Positions 16,892 through 25,251 of a stretch of 43,101 nt of DNA are shown here, one piece after another. Origin of the DNA: an uncultured Myxococcales bacterium (GTDB lineage Bacteria > Myxococcota_A > UBA9042); contig CAITYF010000182.1 in assembly GCA_903896545.1 (NCBI GenBank), positions 1-43,101 of the forward strand, given 5' to 3'. Every line of letters starts with the position of its first letter. Position 1 is the first letter of the stretch. Both the position numbers and the translations under genes were made by a program. The notes under the pieces were generated by a model. That model was not told the origin of the DNA. It made no database searches and saw nothing but the letters and a program-made list of their open reading frames with translations.

Positions 16892-16913
16892 TTATCCACA
16901 GAACTTATCCACA
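16892..16913 (+). promoter_or_regulatory. Pair of perfect DnaA boxes
   Basis: TTATCCACA, the high-affinity DnaA box consensus, occurs at 16892-16900 and at 16905-16913, same orientation, 13 bases start to start. Two perfect nonamers this close are not expected by chance in GC-rich DNA. They could make the downstream minus-strand genes DnaA-responsive or titrate DnaA. No dnaA, dnaN or AT-rich unwinding region is nearby, so I do not call an origin. Confidence 0.65.
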
Positions 16914-16939
16914 GGCCAAGTGACTCGCTTCCGTCGATT

Positions 16940-18283
16940 TCAGCGGACCCAAGCCGCCAGCCACGCGTCGCGAGCGATGCGCGCGCGGTCCAGATGCGCC
17001 GCCTTCCGTTCGCCTTTGTTGCGCTTCTTCGCGCCTTCCACCACGTCCAGCGCCGGCATCATGCCCCAGTGGACGTTGGACGGCTGGAATTCAGGGACGG
17101 AATCGTCGATGACGTGGTGCAGCAACGCGCCCCATGCGGTCGTTTCCGGCGGCAGCGGCAGTTCCCGCCCGGCGAGCTCCGCCGCGAGGCGCAGCCCGAC
17201 CCACAGTCCAGAGGCGGTCGATTCGACATAGCCCTCGACGCCCGTCATCTGCCCGGCAAAACGCACTTGCGGGCAAGATTTGAGGCGCATGCGCTCGTCC
17301 AACAGCCTTGGACTGTCCAGAAACGTGTTGCGATGCACGGACCCGTAACGCAGGAATTCCGCGCTCTCCAGCCCGGGAATCATGCCCAGCACGCGGCGCT
17401 GCTCCGCTTGCTTCATCTTGGTCTGGAACCCGACCAGGTTCCACGCCGTCTTGTGGCGGTTCTCCGCACGCAGTTGCACGATCGCGTACGCCCAACGTCC
17501 AGTCTTCGGGTCGTCCAGTCCCGTCGGCTTCATGGGGCCAAAACGCAGCGACTTGGGTCCGGACTTGGCGATCACTTCGACGGGCTGGCACCCCTGAAAG
17601 TACTGCACGCCTTTCTCAAAATCCTGCAACGGCAGGTACTCAGCGGTCAGCAGGGCGTCGACAAACGCGAGGTATTGCGGCTTGTCCATGGGGCAATTCA
17701 GGTAGTCATCGGTCTCGCCTTTGCCCCAGCGCGATGCCGCAAACACCTTCTCGTGATCGATACTTTCATCCGCGACGATCGGCGCGATCGCGTCAAAGAA
17801 CGCCAGACGCTCCTGACCCGTCAGCGCTACCAACTGGGCCGCCAGCGCGTCCGAAGTCAGTGGTCCAGTCGCCACGACGATCGGCAGCCCGCGCGCCAAC
17901 GGAAGTTCCGTCACTTCACCTTGCACCACCCGAATCTTGGCGTGTCCGCGGACGGCAGCCTCCACGGCTTCAGAAAATCTGTCGCGATCAACGGCGAGCG
18001 CGTCACCCGCCGGAACGCGATTCTCGTCCGCCAAGCGCAACAGCAACGAGCCAGCGAGCCGCAGATCCTCGTGCAAAAGCCCAATCGTGTTCAAGGGGTT
18101 ATCACTGCGTAGCGAGTTGGAGCACACGAGCTCTGCCAAGCCGTCGCTGGTCTGCGCGGGCGTGCGCTGTTGCGGCTTTTGCTCGTGCAGTTCAACGAAA
18201 ATGCCGCGCTCAGCCAGTTGCCACGCGCACTCGCATCCCGCCAAGCCGCCACCAATCACGATCACTTGCGCTGTCTCTGCCAA
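16940..18283 (-). CDS. trmFO: Folate/FAD-dependent tRNA (uracil-54-C5)-methyltransferase
   Basis: TrmFO makes ribothymidine at position 54 of tRNA using methylene-tetrahydrofolate and FAD, in the cytoplasm. The 447-aa product has the family's normal length. The FAD-binding VIVIGGGLAGCECA lies at residues 7-20. The conserved VCSNSLRSD contains Cys54, and YFQGCQPVEV contains Cys232; these correspond to the two functional cysteines known in the Bacillus enzyme. GYVESTASGLWVG near the C-terminus is also characteristic. The start is TTG at 18283, chosen because GGAGG lies about six bases upstream and the FAD motif follows at once. It is followed on the same strand by the DnaA-box gap and the DUF1287-like gene. 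Confidence 0.97.
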   Translation of the reverse strand: MAETAQVIVIGGGLAGCECAWQLAERGIFVELHEQKPQQRTPAQTSDGLAELVCSNSLRSDNPLNTIGLLHEDLRLAGSLLLRLADENRVPAGDALAVDRDRFSEAVEAAVRGHAKIRVVQGEVTELPLARGLPIVVATGPLTSDALAAQLVALTGQERLAFFDAIAPIVADESIDHEKVFAASRWGKGETDDYLNCPMDKPQYLAFVDALLTAEYLPLQDFEKGVQYFQGCQPVEVIAKSGPKSLRFGPMKPTGLDDPKTGRWAYAIVQLRAENRHKTAWNLVGFQTKMKQAEQRRVLGMIPGLESAEFLRYGSVHRNTFLDSPRLLDERMRLKSCPQVRFAGQMTGVEGYVESTASGLWVGLRLAAELAGRELPLPPETTAWGALLHHVIDDSVPEFQPSNVHWGMMPALDVVEGAKKRNKGERKAAHLDRARIARDAWLAAWVR

Positions 18284-18380
18284 CTGAACCTCCGGCGGCG
18301 GCTTCTACCGCATCCGCACAAGATCTGCGAACGGCGGGCGGGAATAGTGCCGCCCCTTGAGGAATTGCACGCGCGGTGGC

Positions 18381-18408
18381 TTGCGATTCGGCGGGGGCGT
18401 CTTATATT
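18381..18408 (+). promoter_or_regulatory. Candidate promoter for the VKOR-DsbA-FGE-TlpA gene
   Basis: TTGCGA (18381-18386), a 16-base spacer and TATATT (18403-18408) form a good sigma70-type promoter in the 175-bp gap between divergent genes. Transcription would begin near 18415, about 45 bases before the ATG. A GGGGGCG/CGCCCCC hairpin overlaps the -10 region. Confidence 0.5.
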
Positions 18409-18458
18409 TCGCCCCCGGCGCTTTTTTGCCCACCCAGCTTGCCTTCAGGAGAACCGCC

Positions 18459-20942
18459 ATGGCCGATGCCGCCAACAACCAGGCCCGCCGCGACGCAACT
18501 CAGGATTCGGGACTGCCCGCACTGCCGAATTTGCTCTACGCGATCATCGCGTTGTGCACCGCCGGCATCGGCGTGTCGATCTACCTCGCGCGCCACAAAC
18601 TGAACATTTTGTACACCAAGGGCTACATCTCAAGCTGCAACTTGGGCGGTTCGATCAACTGCGACGCCGTCAACATGTCCGGCTGGTCAGAAGTCAAAGG
18701 CGTGCCGATCAGCGTGCTCGGAATCCCCACGTACGCCGTGATGATTTGGTTGACGTACAAGGCGCTCACAGCGCTCAAGACCAACGACAAGACCGCTCGT
18801 GAAATCGGCGCGACGGCGTTGAATGGCGTGGTCGGCATTGGCGTCCTGACGAGCCTCTTTTCGTGCGCGCTGATCTGGTATTCGTCCACTCAGGTAGGTG
18901 CGTATTGCCTCTACTGCGTGTCGCTGTACCTCATCAACTTCGCCGTAACCGCGTTGTCGGTCGCCGCGGGTCCCAAGTCGATCGGCAAGGGCATCCAGAA
19001 CGCCGTGCAGGGCTTGATCAGCTTCGCCGAGCCGCTGCCGATCTCGCTGGGCGTCTTCATCATCGCGGGCGGCGCAGCGTGGTACGGCTACGATTCGACC
19101 AAGGCGCGCATGGAAGTCGGTCGTCTGGCGATTGAAAAAGCTGAACTTGATCAGGCTTTTGCTGGCGACACCAAGCCTGCCGAGCCCGCTGCCGCTGCCA
19201 ACACCGGCGCAGCTGCACCGTCCGCTCCGACCGCGCAAGCTGCTGCTCCGACGCCGCCCGCCGGCGTGGGCGTGCCCAGCGGCAAGAAGACAGAAGACGG
19301 CTACACGTTCTACCTGACGCCGATCGACAGCGAAGACTACGTGTACGGACCGGCTGACGCGAAGGTCACGGTCGTGAAGTACTCCGACTTTGAGTGCCCA
19401 TATTGCAAGTACCTGGCGCTGACCATGGAGCCAGTGAAGGCCAAGTACAAGGACAAAGTCCGCTTTATCATGAAACACTTCCCGATGAACCCGCAGTGCA
19501 ATCGCTACATGGCGGGCTACGACAAGCACCCGAACGCGTGCAACGCGTCGGTCACCGGCATTTGCGCCGGTCGTCAGGGCAAGTTCTGGGAGATGCATGA
19601 CAAGCTCTACGCGGCGCAGCCCAAGCTGGATCCCGAGTCGAACCGCGGCTACGCGAGCGAACTGGGTTTGGATATGGCCAAGTACGACCAGTGCGTCAAG
19701 GATCCGACGGTGCTGCAACGCATCAACAAGGACATCGATCTGGCGGTGAAGGCCGGTATCAACGGCGCGCCGCGGACCTACATCAACGGTCGGCTCGTGA
19801 CGGGCTCCGCGTCGACTGCGATCCTGGAGTACTACATCGAGAAGTCGCTGGAGCACCCAGAAGCACAGGGCGCCGCGGCGGTCGCTGCGGTTCCGATGGC
19901 CCCGAAGCCGGACGGTTCGCACATGGTGGCGGGCAAGTCGGCGACGGGCTCGTTCTTCATCGATCCGTATGAGGCGAGCCTCACGCAGGATGGCAAGGCC
20001 GTGAGCATGCCGGGCGTAGAGCCCGCGCTGGCAAGTTGGACCGAAGCCGACGCGGCATGCATAAAGGCCGGCAAGCGCCTGTGCACCGAAGAAGAATGGA
20101 CGTCCGCGTGCACCGGTACGCCGCCCGTCGACGAGAACAAGAACAACCAGTTCGCGGACGACAACGTCGAAGGCAACATGTACCCGTACGGCTCGTTCTA
20201 CGAGGTCGGCACGTGCCGCGATCAGGAAGACAAGTACAAGGGCAAGGCCGGCAAGACTGGCTCGTTGGAGAAGTGCCGCACGCCGGCGGGCGTGTTCGAC
20301 CAAGCCGGTAACATCGGCGAATGGACTGGCACGACGAAGGAAACCGCGGGCTTGATGGGCGGTCACAACAGCTCTGGCGAGCGTGCCGCGTGCAACCAGC
20401 GTTCCGCCAGCTTTGGTATCGGCAACCGCAACATGACCACCGGCTTCCGCTGCTGCGCCGATTCAGACGTTCAGCAGGGCAAGATCGACGAAAGCAAGAT
20501 CGCCAAGGCGGATGGCGAAATGGTCGGCAAGCCAGTCCCAGCGTTCACCGCCAAGGACACCTCTGGCGTGGACATCGACACCAAGAGCTGGAAGGGCAAG
20601 GTCACACTCATCAACTTCTTCGCGAGCTGGTGCGGCCCCTGCAAGAAGGAGTTCCCGGAGTTGGTCAACCTCTACAAAGAGAACAAAGCCAAGGGCTTCC
20701 AGATCGTGTCGATCGGCGTGGACCGGGAAAGCGGCAAGTCGCTGGAATTCGCGAAGGGCTTTGAAGCGACGTGGAGCGTCATCGCGGACGCGGAGAGCGA
20801 GCTGATGGGCCAGTTCAACGTGTACTCGATGCCGGCGACTTTCATCATCGACCGCCAAGGCGTCGTGCGCTTCATGGACACGGGCTTCAAGCCAGAAGAG
20901 CAGCTTGAAAAACTGCGCTCGGCAGTCAAAGGTCTGCTTTAA
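18459..20942 (+). CDS. Four-domain thiol-redox fusion: VKOR, DsbA-like, FGE/SUMF1-like, TlpA-like
   Basis: The product has 827 aa from ATG 18459, preceded by AGGAG. Residues about 20-185 are a VKOR-type membrane domain: SSCNLGGSINCDAV holds the loop cysteines Cys60 and Cys68, and YCLYC holds the quinone-side pair Cys150/Cys153. A further helix is followed by an Ala/Pro linker to about residue 275. Residues about 285-475 are a DsbA-like thioredoxin with FECPYCKY (Cys313/Cys316) and the cis-proline region GAPRTYING. Residues about 486-667 match the FGE/SUMF1 fold (FFIDPYEAS, GKRLCTEEEW, GVFDQAGNIGEWTG, TTGFRCCAD). Residues about 685-827 are TlpA-like with FFASWCGPCKK (Cys725/Cys728). The known chemistry of VKOR-DsbA pairs is disulfide formation coupled to quinone reduction. 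The roles of the FGE-like and second thioredoxin parts are inferred only. The extracytoplasmic domains should face the periplasm. Confidence 0.95.
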   Translation: MADAANNQARRDATQDSGLPALPNLLYAIIALCTAGIGVSIYLARHKLNILYTKGYISSCNLGGSINCDAVNMSGWSEVKGVPISVLGIPTYAVMIWLTYKALTALKTNDKTAREIGATALNGVVGIGVLTSLFSCALIWYSSTQVGAYCLYCVSLYLINFAVTALSVAAGPKSIGKGIQNAVQGLISFAEPLPISLGVFIIAGGAAWYGYDSTKARMEVGRLAIEKAELDQAFAGDTKPAEPAAAANTGAAAPSAPTAQAAAPTPPAGVGVPSGKKTEDGYTFYLTPIDSEDYVYGPADAKVTVVKYSDFECPYCKYLALTMEPVKAKYKDKVRFIMKHFPMNPQCNRYMAGYDKHPNACNASVTGICAGRQGKFWEMHDKLYAAQPKLDPESNRGYASELGLDMAKYDQCVKDPTVLQRINKDIDLAVKAGINGAPRTYINGRLVTGSASTAILEYYIEKSLEHPEAQGAAAVAAVPMAPKPDGSHMVAGKSATGSFFIDPYEASLTQDGKAVSMPGVEPALASWTEADAACIKAGKRLCTEEEWTSACTGTPPVDENKNNQFADDNVEGNMYPYGSFYEVGTCRDQEDKYKGKAGKTGSLEKCRTPAGVFDQAGNIGEWTGTTKETAGLMGGHNSSGERAACNQRSASFGIGNRNMTTGFRCCADSDVQQGKIDESKIAKADGEMVGKPVPAFTAKDTSGVDIDTKSWKGKVTLINFFASWCGPCKKEFPELVNLYKENKAKGFQIVSIGVDRESGKSLEFAKGFEATWSVIADAESELMGQFNVYSMPATFIIDRQGVVRFMDTGFKPEEQLEKLRSAVKGLL

Positions 20943-20972
20943 GGCGGGCGCCAAACGTCGTAGCATGGCGAC

Positions 20973-21746
20973 GTGAGGACCAAAGCGCACATCTCGCTCC
21001 TTGTGTTCGTGACGGCTCTTGCCTGCACGCGTGTGCCCTCGCGCGAACCTCTGCAGTGGCAGAAGGCGCTGCCGGGGCTCGATTATGCCCGCGCCGAGGT
21101 CGTGACGGGTCAGGACGAACAGCCCGTGGGCGTGCACCTGCTGCGTCTGGAGCCGCGCAAGTGGCAGTTACGCGTCGTGACTCCCGACAAGATGGGCCGC
21201 CAACTCGGCAGTCCGGCAGATTTTCGCGCCGCGGTACCCGGTGCCGTCGCAGCGATCAACGGCGGGTTCTTTGACCCCGCGTACAAGCCGCTCGGCCTGC
21301 TTGTGGACAACGGACAAACGCTGTCTCCCCTGCGCCACGTCGATCACGGCGTGTTTGGCATCGCAGCGCACCAGCCGCTCCTGCGCCACGCCCGCGAATG
21401 GAATGCGCTGCCTGAACTGGAATTCGCCGTTGAATGCGGCCCGCGGTTGCTGGTCGACGGCAAGCCTTTGACGTTCAAGCCCGGATTTGCCCGCCGTACC
21501 GCGCTCGGAAGCGACTCGCAAGGCCGCGTCACGATCATCGTCAGCGACGGCGTTTTACAACTTTCTGAACTTACATCATTTCTTCAGCGCGGCGAGCGCG
21601 AAGGCGGCCCTGGTCTGGTAAATGCGCTGAATCTCGACGGCGGTCCGTCGACGATGCTGGAAATCGACGCCGGCGTGGTGCACGTGAACGTGCCAACACC
21701 AGTCCAAGTTCCTGTTGGAATTACTGTTTCCCCCCGGTCGCCGTAG
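20973..21746 (+). CDS. Phosphodiester glycosidase (NAGPA-domain) family lipoprotein
   Basis: The product has 257 aa from GTG 20973, 30 bases after the preceding gene. The N-terminus HISLLVFVTALAC is a lipoprotein signal with Cys18. Residues about 80-255 form a NAGPA-type domain, the family of the mammalian uncovering enzyme and bacterial phosphodiester glycosidases: AINGGFFDP, ECGPRLLVDGK, RRTALGSDSQGRV and the hallmark NLDGGPSTML are all present in order. The likely role is hydrolysis of a sugar phosphodiester in the envelope; the substrate cannot be told. It probably shares a transcript with the thiol-redox fusion upstream. Confidence 0.92.
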   Translation: MRTKAHISLLVFVTALACTRVPSREPLQWQKALPGLDYARAEVVTGQDEQPVGVHLLRLEPRKWQLRVVTPDKMGRQLGSPADFRAAVPGAVAAINGGFFDPAYKPLGLLVDNGQTLSPLRHVDHGVFGIAAHQPLLRHAREWNALPELEFAVECGPRLLVDGKPLTFKPGFARRTALGSDSQGRVTIIVSDGVLQLSELTSFLQRGEREGGPGLVNALNLDGGPSTMLEIDAGVVHVNVPTPVQVPVGITVSPRSP

Positions 21747-21869
21747 CCCGCCGTTCAGCCGGTTCGGTTGTTTGGCAAGTGTCTCGGTTTCAGGCAAACT
21801 TGCGGGTTGCGTCTCACGCGGCCCGACGCGCGCGTTGGTGTCGACGTTTGTCAGTCTCGGAGGTCGATC

Positions 21870-23441
21870 GTGTCCCGTTCCAGGGCAATTGTGCAAAATG
21901 ACGTCGCGCTTCGTTGCGTGGCGCAGGTGTTGCTGCTGACGTTCACCACGGCGTCTTTCCTCATGCCGCTGCCACAGCGCTGGGGTGGAAGTCAGGCGTG
22001 GGCGCAGGAAGCGGAGAAGCCAACCGTCGGCATCGTGCCGTTTGCCCGCAAGGGTGAAGTAGGCGTGCTCGCCGCCGCGCGCATCGAGGAGTATCTCCGC
22101 CAGATGCTGAGCGCGGGCGACGCCTTGAAGCCGCTGCCGGCGAAGGTCATCGACTCCGGTAAACCGCTGGTGCCGATCGTCAAGGAAGTCAAAGAGAAGC
22201 CGCAGACTCCGGCGCAAAAAGCCCTGGACCGCGCGGACACGCTCTCGGTGACGGCACGGACGATGGTGGACGAGAACGAGGATCCGAACGACATCCTCAA
22301 GCTTCTGAAGGCGGCGGCGCAGCGTTACGAGGACAACTTCGTCGAACTCGTCGACTTCACCAAGTTGGTCGACGTCTACGCGCAGGCGGCGACGATTTCC
22401 CTGAAGCTGAACGACGCCAAGGCCGCCAAGGAGTGGCTGGAGAAGGCCGTTGTCCTGCAGCCGACGTTCGTTGTGGACACGCGCAAGGCCTCCAAGCCGT
22501 TGCAACTGACGCTCACGGCGGCGCGGCAGGGCCTGGCGGACAAGGAGGGGTCAAACCTGAGCATCGACTGCCCGCTTGCTGGCGCGGACGTGTTCGTGGA
22601 CGGCGTCAAGGTCGGCAATTGCCCTGCGCAGGTCAAGGACTTGCTGCAAGGCACCCACTACGTGCAAGTACGCAAGCCCGGCGTGCTGCCGTGGGGCCAA
22701 GTGTTCGTCGCCAAAGGCAAGGACGGCGCGATCAGCGCAAACCCGAAGGTCGAAGAGGATCCGACGTCGATTGGCTTGACCGTGCCCGCTGAGGACATCA
22801 AGGCATTCGCGGGCAGCGGCAACTTCCAGGAGAAGATTTTCAAGAACATGGCGGCGAGCTTTAGCCGTCAGGTGGGCGCGAACTATTTGCTGTACGGTGT
22901 CGTGTCGAAGAACGCGCGTTCGCTGGAATTGCACCTGTTCCTCTTCCAAGCCAAGACCAAGCGGTCATGCGCGCTGGACAAGGTCGAGTACCAGCCGACG
23001 CTGGGCGACCTGCAGATGAAGACGCTGGACGCCGAAGGTCGCGTACGCGCGGCGCTGTCGACGTGCAAGGAAGTCGAAGACCTGCCCGCCGTGTACGACG
23101 CGAGCGCGGAGGCCAAGGGCGAGGCCGCTGCGGTCCCCGTGGCGCCACCGACGTTTGAACAGGAAGAGACGCCATTGCCCAAAGCCAGGCCGGAGCCCAA
23201 GCCGGAGCCGAGGATCCGTCCGGTGCCCCGGCCCGATCCCGTGTTCGACAACAACGCCGATCCGTACGCCGGACTTCTCCACGACGAAGACGAGACCGAA
23301 AAGAAGCCGTGGTTCAAAAAGTGGTGGCCGTGGACCATCGGAGGCGTCGTCGTCGTGGGCGCCGTTGTCACCGCGATTTACGCAGCGACCCGTCAGGCAG
23401 CGCCCGCCACCGGCTTTACCGCCGTCGGTATCGTGCCATGA
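21870..23441 (+). CDS. PEGA-domain envelope protein with C-terminal membrane anchor
   Basis: The product has 523 aa from GTG 21870. I chose this start because CGGAGG lies six bases upstream; the frame is open 34 codons further, but without export features. A long signal region ends in AWA (residue 45). Residues about 50-225 are helical and TPR-like after an IVPF-type lead. Residues about 227-290 are a PEGA domain (IDCPLAGADVFVDGVKVG), a small beta fold found in surface and S-layer-associated proteins. A globular domain of about 120 residues follows, then a Pro/Glu/Arg-rich spacer and one hydrophobic helix near residues 485-506 (TIGGVVVVGAVVTAIYAA). The end overlaps the first in-frame ATG of the kelch lipoprotein (ATGA), suggesting coupling. 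It is probably an envelope scaffold. Confidence 0.85.
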   Translation: MSRSRAIVQNDVALRCVAQVLLLTFTTASFLMPLPQRWGGSQAWAQEAEKPTVGIVPFARKGEVGVLAAARIEEYLRQMLSAGDALKPLPAKVIDSGKPLVPIVKEVKEKPQTPAQKALDRADTLSVTARTMVDENEDPNDILKLLKAAAQRYEDNFVELVDFTKLVDVYAQAATISLKLNDAKAAKEWLEKAVVLQPTFVVDTRKASKPLQLTLTAARQGLADKEGSNLSIDCPLAGADVFVDGVKVGNCPAQVKDLLQGTHYVQVRKPGVLPWGQVFVAKGKDGAISANPKVEEDPTSIGLTVPAEDIKAFAGSGNFQEKIFKNMAASFSRQVGANYLLYGVVSKNARSLELHLFLFQAKTKRSCALDKVEYQPTLGDLQMKTLDAEGRVRAALSTCKEVEDLPAVYDASAEAKGEAAAVPVAPPTFEQEETPLPKARPEPKPEPRIRPVPRPDPVFDNNADPYAGLLHDEDETEKKPWFKKWWPWTIGGVVVVGAVVTAIYAATRQAAPATGFTAVGIVP

Positions 23442-23482
23442 ACCGAACCGCATCGCCTTCCGCCCGTTCCTGGAGCGAGATC

Positions 23483-25201
23483 ATGCTGACCCGTACTTTG
23501 AAACTGAGCCGCTTCCTTGCCATGCCCGCGCTGTCGCTGGTCGCGGCGTGCACGGCGACGACCACGCCGCCGTCGACCAAGCTCGTGGTCAACGTTCGCG
23601 TGCCGGCCAACGACGACAATCCGCTGGGCACCGCCGACTCGCGCTTCATCGCGCTGATCGCCGATTTTCCCGGCACTGACGGAAAATTGTTCAACATCCA
23701 GCCGTACGCCCAAGGCGTCAAAGTCACGCCGCCGACGATTCCGTTTGGTCCAGCGCGGCAGATTCGTGTGGACGTGTACAAGGGCGAGGACCAGCCGACT
23801 GTGGCTTTTGCCCGCGGCACGTCCGTGCCCGTCGACATGTACGACAGTTCGCCCGCCCGTGAGGTCCACCCCTACGTGACGCGGATCAACAACTTCGCCG
23901 CGATCTTTGCGGAGCCTGGCGCGGACGGCAGTTCGGCGCAAACGCAGCTTGACGCCCCGCACGCAGCAACCGGCGTGGCGACCCTCCCGAACGGCAAAGT
24001 GGCAATGATCGGCGGCGGCGTGCCCAAGGCATCGGCCAAGAATCCTTATGATCCCTTGTCCTACGCGTCGTTCCAGCCGACCGTGGCCATTTATGACCCC
24101 GACTCGCGCACGATCTCGGCGGCTGAAGACCCGGCCGGACAGTTGGCGACGCCGCGCGCGTTCCACACGCTGGCGGTGGGTCAGACCGTCGTGGCCGTCG
24201 TGGGCGGCGTGGAAATGGATGAAGCGGGCAAGCCGCGCAAGTCCAACAAGATCGAGTTCTACAACATCGCAACCGGCGAAGTGACCAGCCCGACCCAGAC
24301 CGAGCCGAACATGCACTTTGGCCGCCTTGCGCCGACGGTCATTCAGATGTTCGAGCATCAGGACTACTTCCTGATCCTCGGCGGCCAAGGCAACGAAGAC
24401 TGCCCGGCGAATCCGCACGACGGACTCTGCGGCGGCAACACGTGGGAAATCTGGCACGCGAGCGCCGGTTTTCGTGCGATGGGCCAGCTCTCCACAGCGC
24501 GCTGGCATCATGCGGGCGTGCGCGTCCCCGGGCCGGATGGCGGCTTTGTCATGCTGATCGGCGGCGAGAACACCCAGGGTGCCGTCAAGACGATGGAAGT
24601 CGTCCAGTTCACCGTCGCGAACAACAATGTGCTGGTCTCGGATTCGCTGACGAATTGCCCGGCAGACTGCCCGTCCAAACCGGCCGGCTTCCTCTGGAAT
24701 CCAGTTTCCTACACCGACCAGCCGACGCGGATCTGGCCAGCGGCGCTCTTTGTCGCAAATGCCACCGCAGGCTACTACCACGTCTACATGATCGGCGGCT
24801 TCTCGGACGTCGCCCACACCGCGGCGAATAAGACAGTGGACGTGTTTGACATCGTCAAAAGCTCCGTCATCGCGACCAAGCAGATGAGCGCCGGGCGCGC
24901 CTCGCCGATGGTCGCGACGGTTTCCGCCGGGCCCAGCGCCGGGCAGGTGCTGATCGCGGGTGGTAGTAGCGCGGACACGACGCACTGGAACAGCGGAGAA
25001 TTCCTCCACGTCGATGACGACGGCAATGGCGGCGTCGCTGTCAACATCGACAAGATCGAGAACGTGATGGGCGACGGCGATCGTACGCTCGGCGCGGCCA
25101 CTGGGATGAGCACAGGGCACGTGTTGATCCTCGGCGGCACGGGCGGCAACGCCTCCAGCCTGACCGGACGCACCGATACGCTGCTCTGGAACCCCTACTA
25201 A
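23483..25201 (+). CDS. Kelch-type beta-propeller lipoprotein
   Basis: The product has 572 aa from ATG 23483. This start has GGAG eight bases upstream and gives the lipoprotein signal RFLAMPALSLVAAC. The in-frame ATG at 23438 overlaps the previous stop and adds 15 residues, so it is an alternative. Residues about 30-150 form a beta-rich N-terminal domain. From about residue 155 to the end there are seven kelch-like blades, each with a glycine pair after hydrophobic residues: KVAMIGGGV, VVAVVGGVE, YFLILGGQG, GFVMLIGGEN, HVYMIGGFSD, QVLIAGGSS and HVLILGGTG. A protein-binding platform on the envelope is the likely role. The gene lies between the PEGA gene and the giant DUF11 gene (50-base gap), so the three probably form an operon. 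Confidence 0.88.
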   Translation: MLTRTLKLSRFLAMPALSLVAACTATTTPPSTKLVVNVRVPANDDNPLGTADSRFIALIADFPGTDGKLFNIQPYAQGVKVTPPTIPFGPARQIRVDVYKGEDQPTVAFARGTSVPVDMYDSSPAREVHPYVTRINNFAAIFAEPGADGSSAQTQLDAPHAATGVATLPNGKVAMIGGGVPKASAKNPYDPLSYASFQPTVAIYDPDSRTISAAEDPAGQLATPRAFHTLAVGQTVVAVVGGVEMDEAGKPRKSNKIEFYNIATGEVTSPTQTEPNMHFGRLAPTVIQMFEHQDYFLILGGQGNEDCPANPHDGLCGGNTWEIWHASAGFRAMGQLSTARWHHAGVRVPGPDGGFVMLIGGENTQGAVKTMEVVQFTVANNNVLVSDSLTNCPADCPSKPAGFLWNPVSYTDQPTRIWPAALFVANATAGYYHVYMIGGFSDVAHTAANKTVDVFDIVKSSVIATKQMSAGRASPMVATVSAGPSAGQVLIAGGSSADTTHWNSGEFLHVDDDGNGGVAVNIDKIENVMGDGDRTLGAATGMSTGHVLILGGTGGNASSLTGRTDTLLWNPY

Positions 25202-25251
25202 ACACGCTGAGTGCCCGTTGGCAGCGCCTTGAACGCAGGAAGTGACCGCAG

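Larger units (their letters stand above)
16691..16939. other. Intergenic region with DnaA boxes and a direct repeat
   Basis: This gap separates the trmFO stop from the start of the next minus-strand gene. It contains two perfect DnaA boxes and a TGTTTGCA direct repeat, listed separately. On the minus strand TTGACG near 16785 could be a -35, but no good -10 follows. No terminator hairpin is seen after trmFO. Confidence 0.5.

Noticed and set aside
16691..16939. Chromosomal origin of replication
   Set aside because: Only two DnaA boxes, no long AT-rich element and no dnaA, dnaN or parAB genes nearby. trmFO is not a usual origin neighbour.
18393..18427. GGGGGCG/CGCCCCC hairpin followed by a T-run, terminator-like
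   Set aside because: No plus-strand gene runs into it from upstream, it overlaps the -10 element of the likely promoter, and in the minus direction no T-run follows. It is probably incidental to the promoter.
18687..20366. 559-codon minus-strand frame inside the VKOR-DsbA fusion gene
   Set aside because: The sense strand encodes four recognised domains. The antisense product is Arg-rich and featureless.
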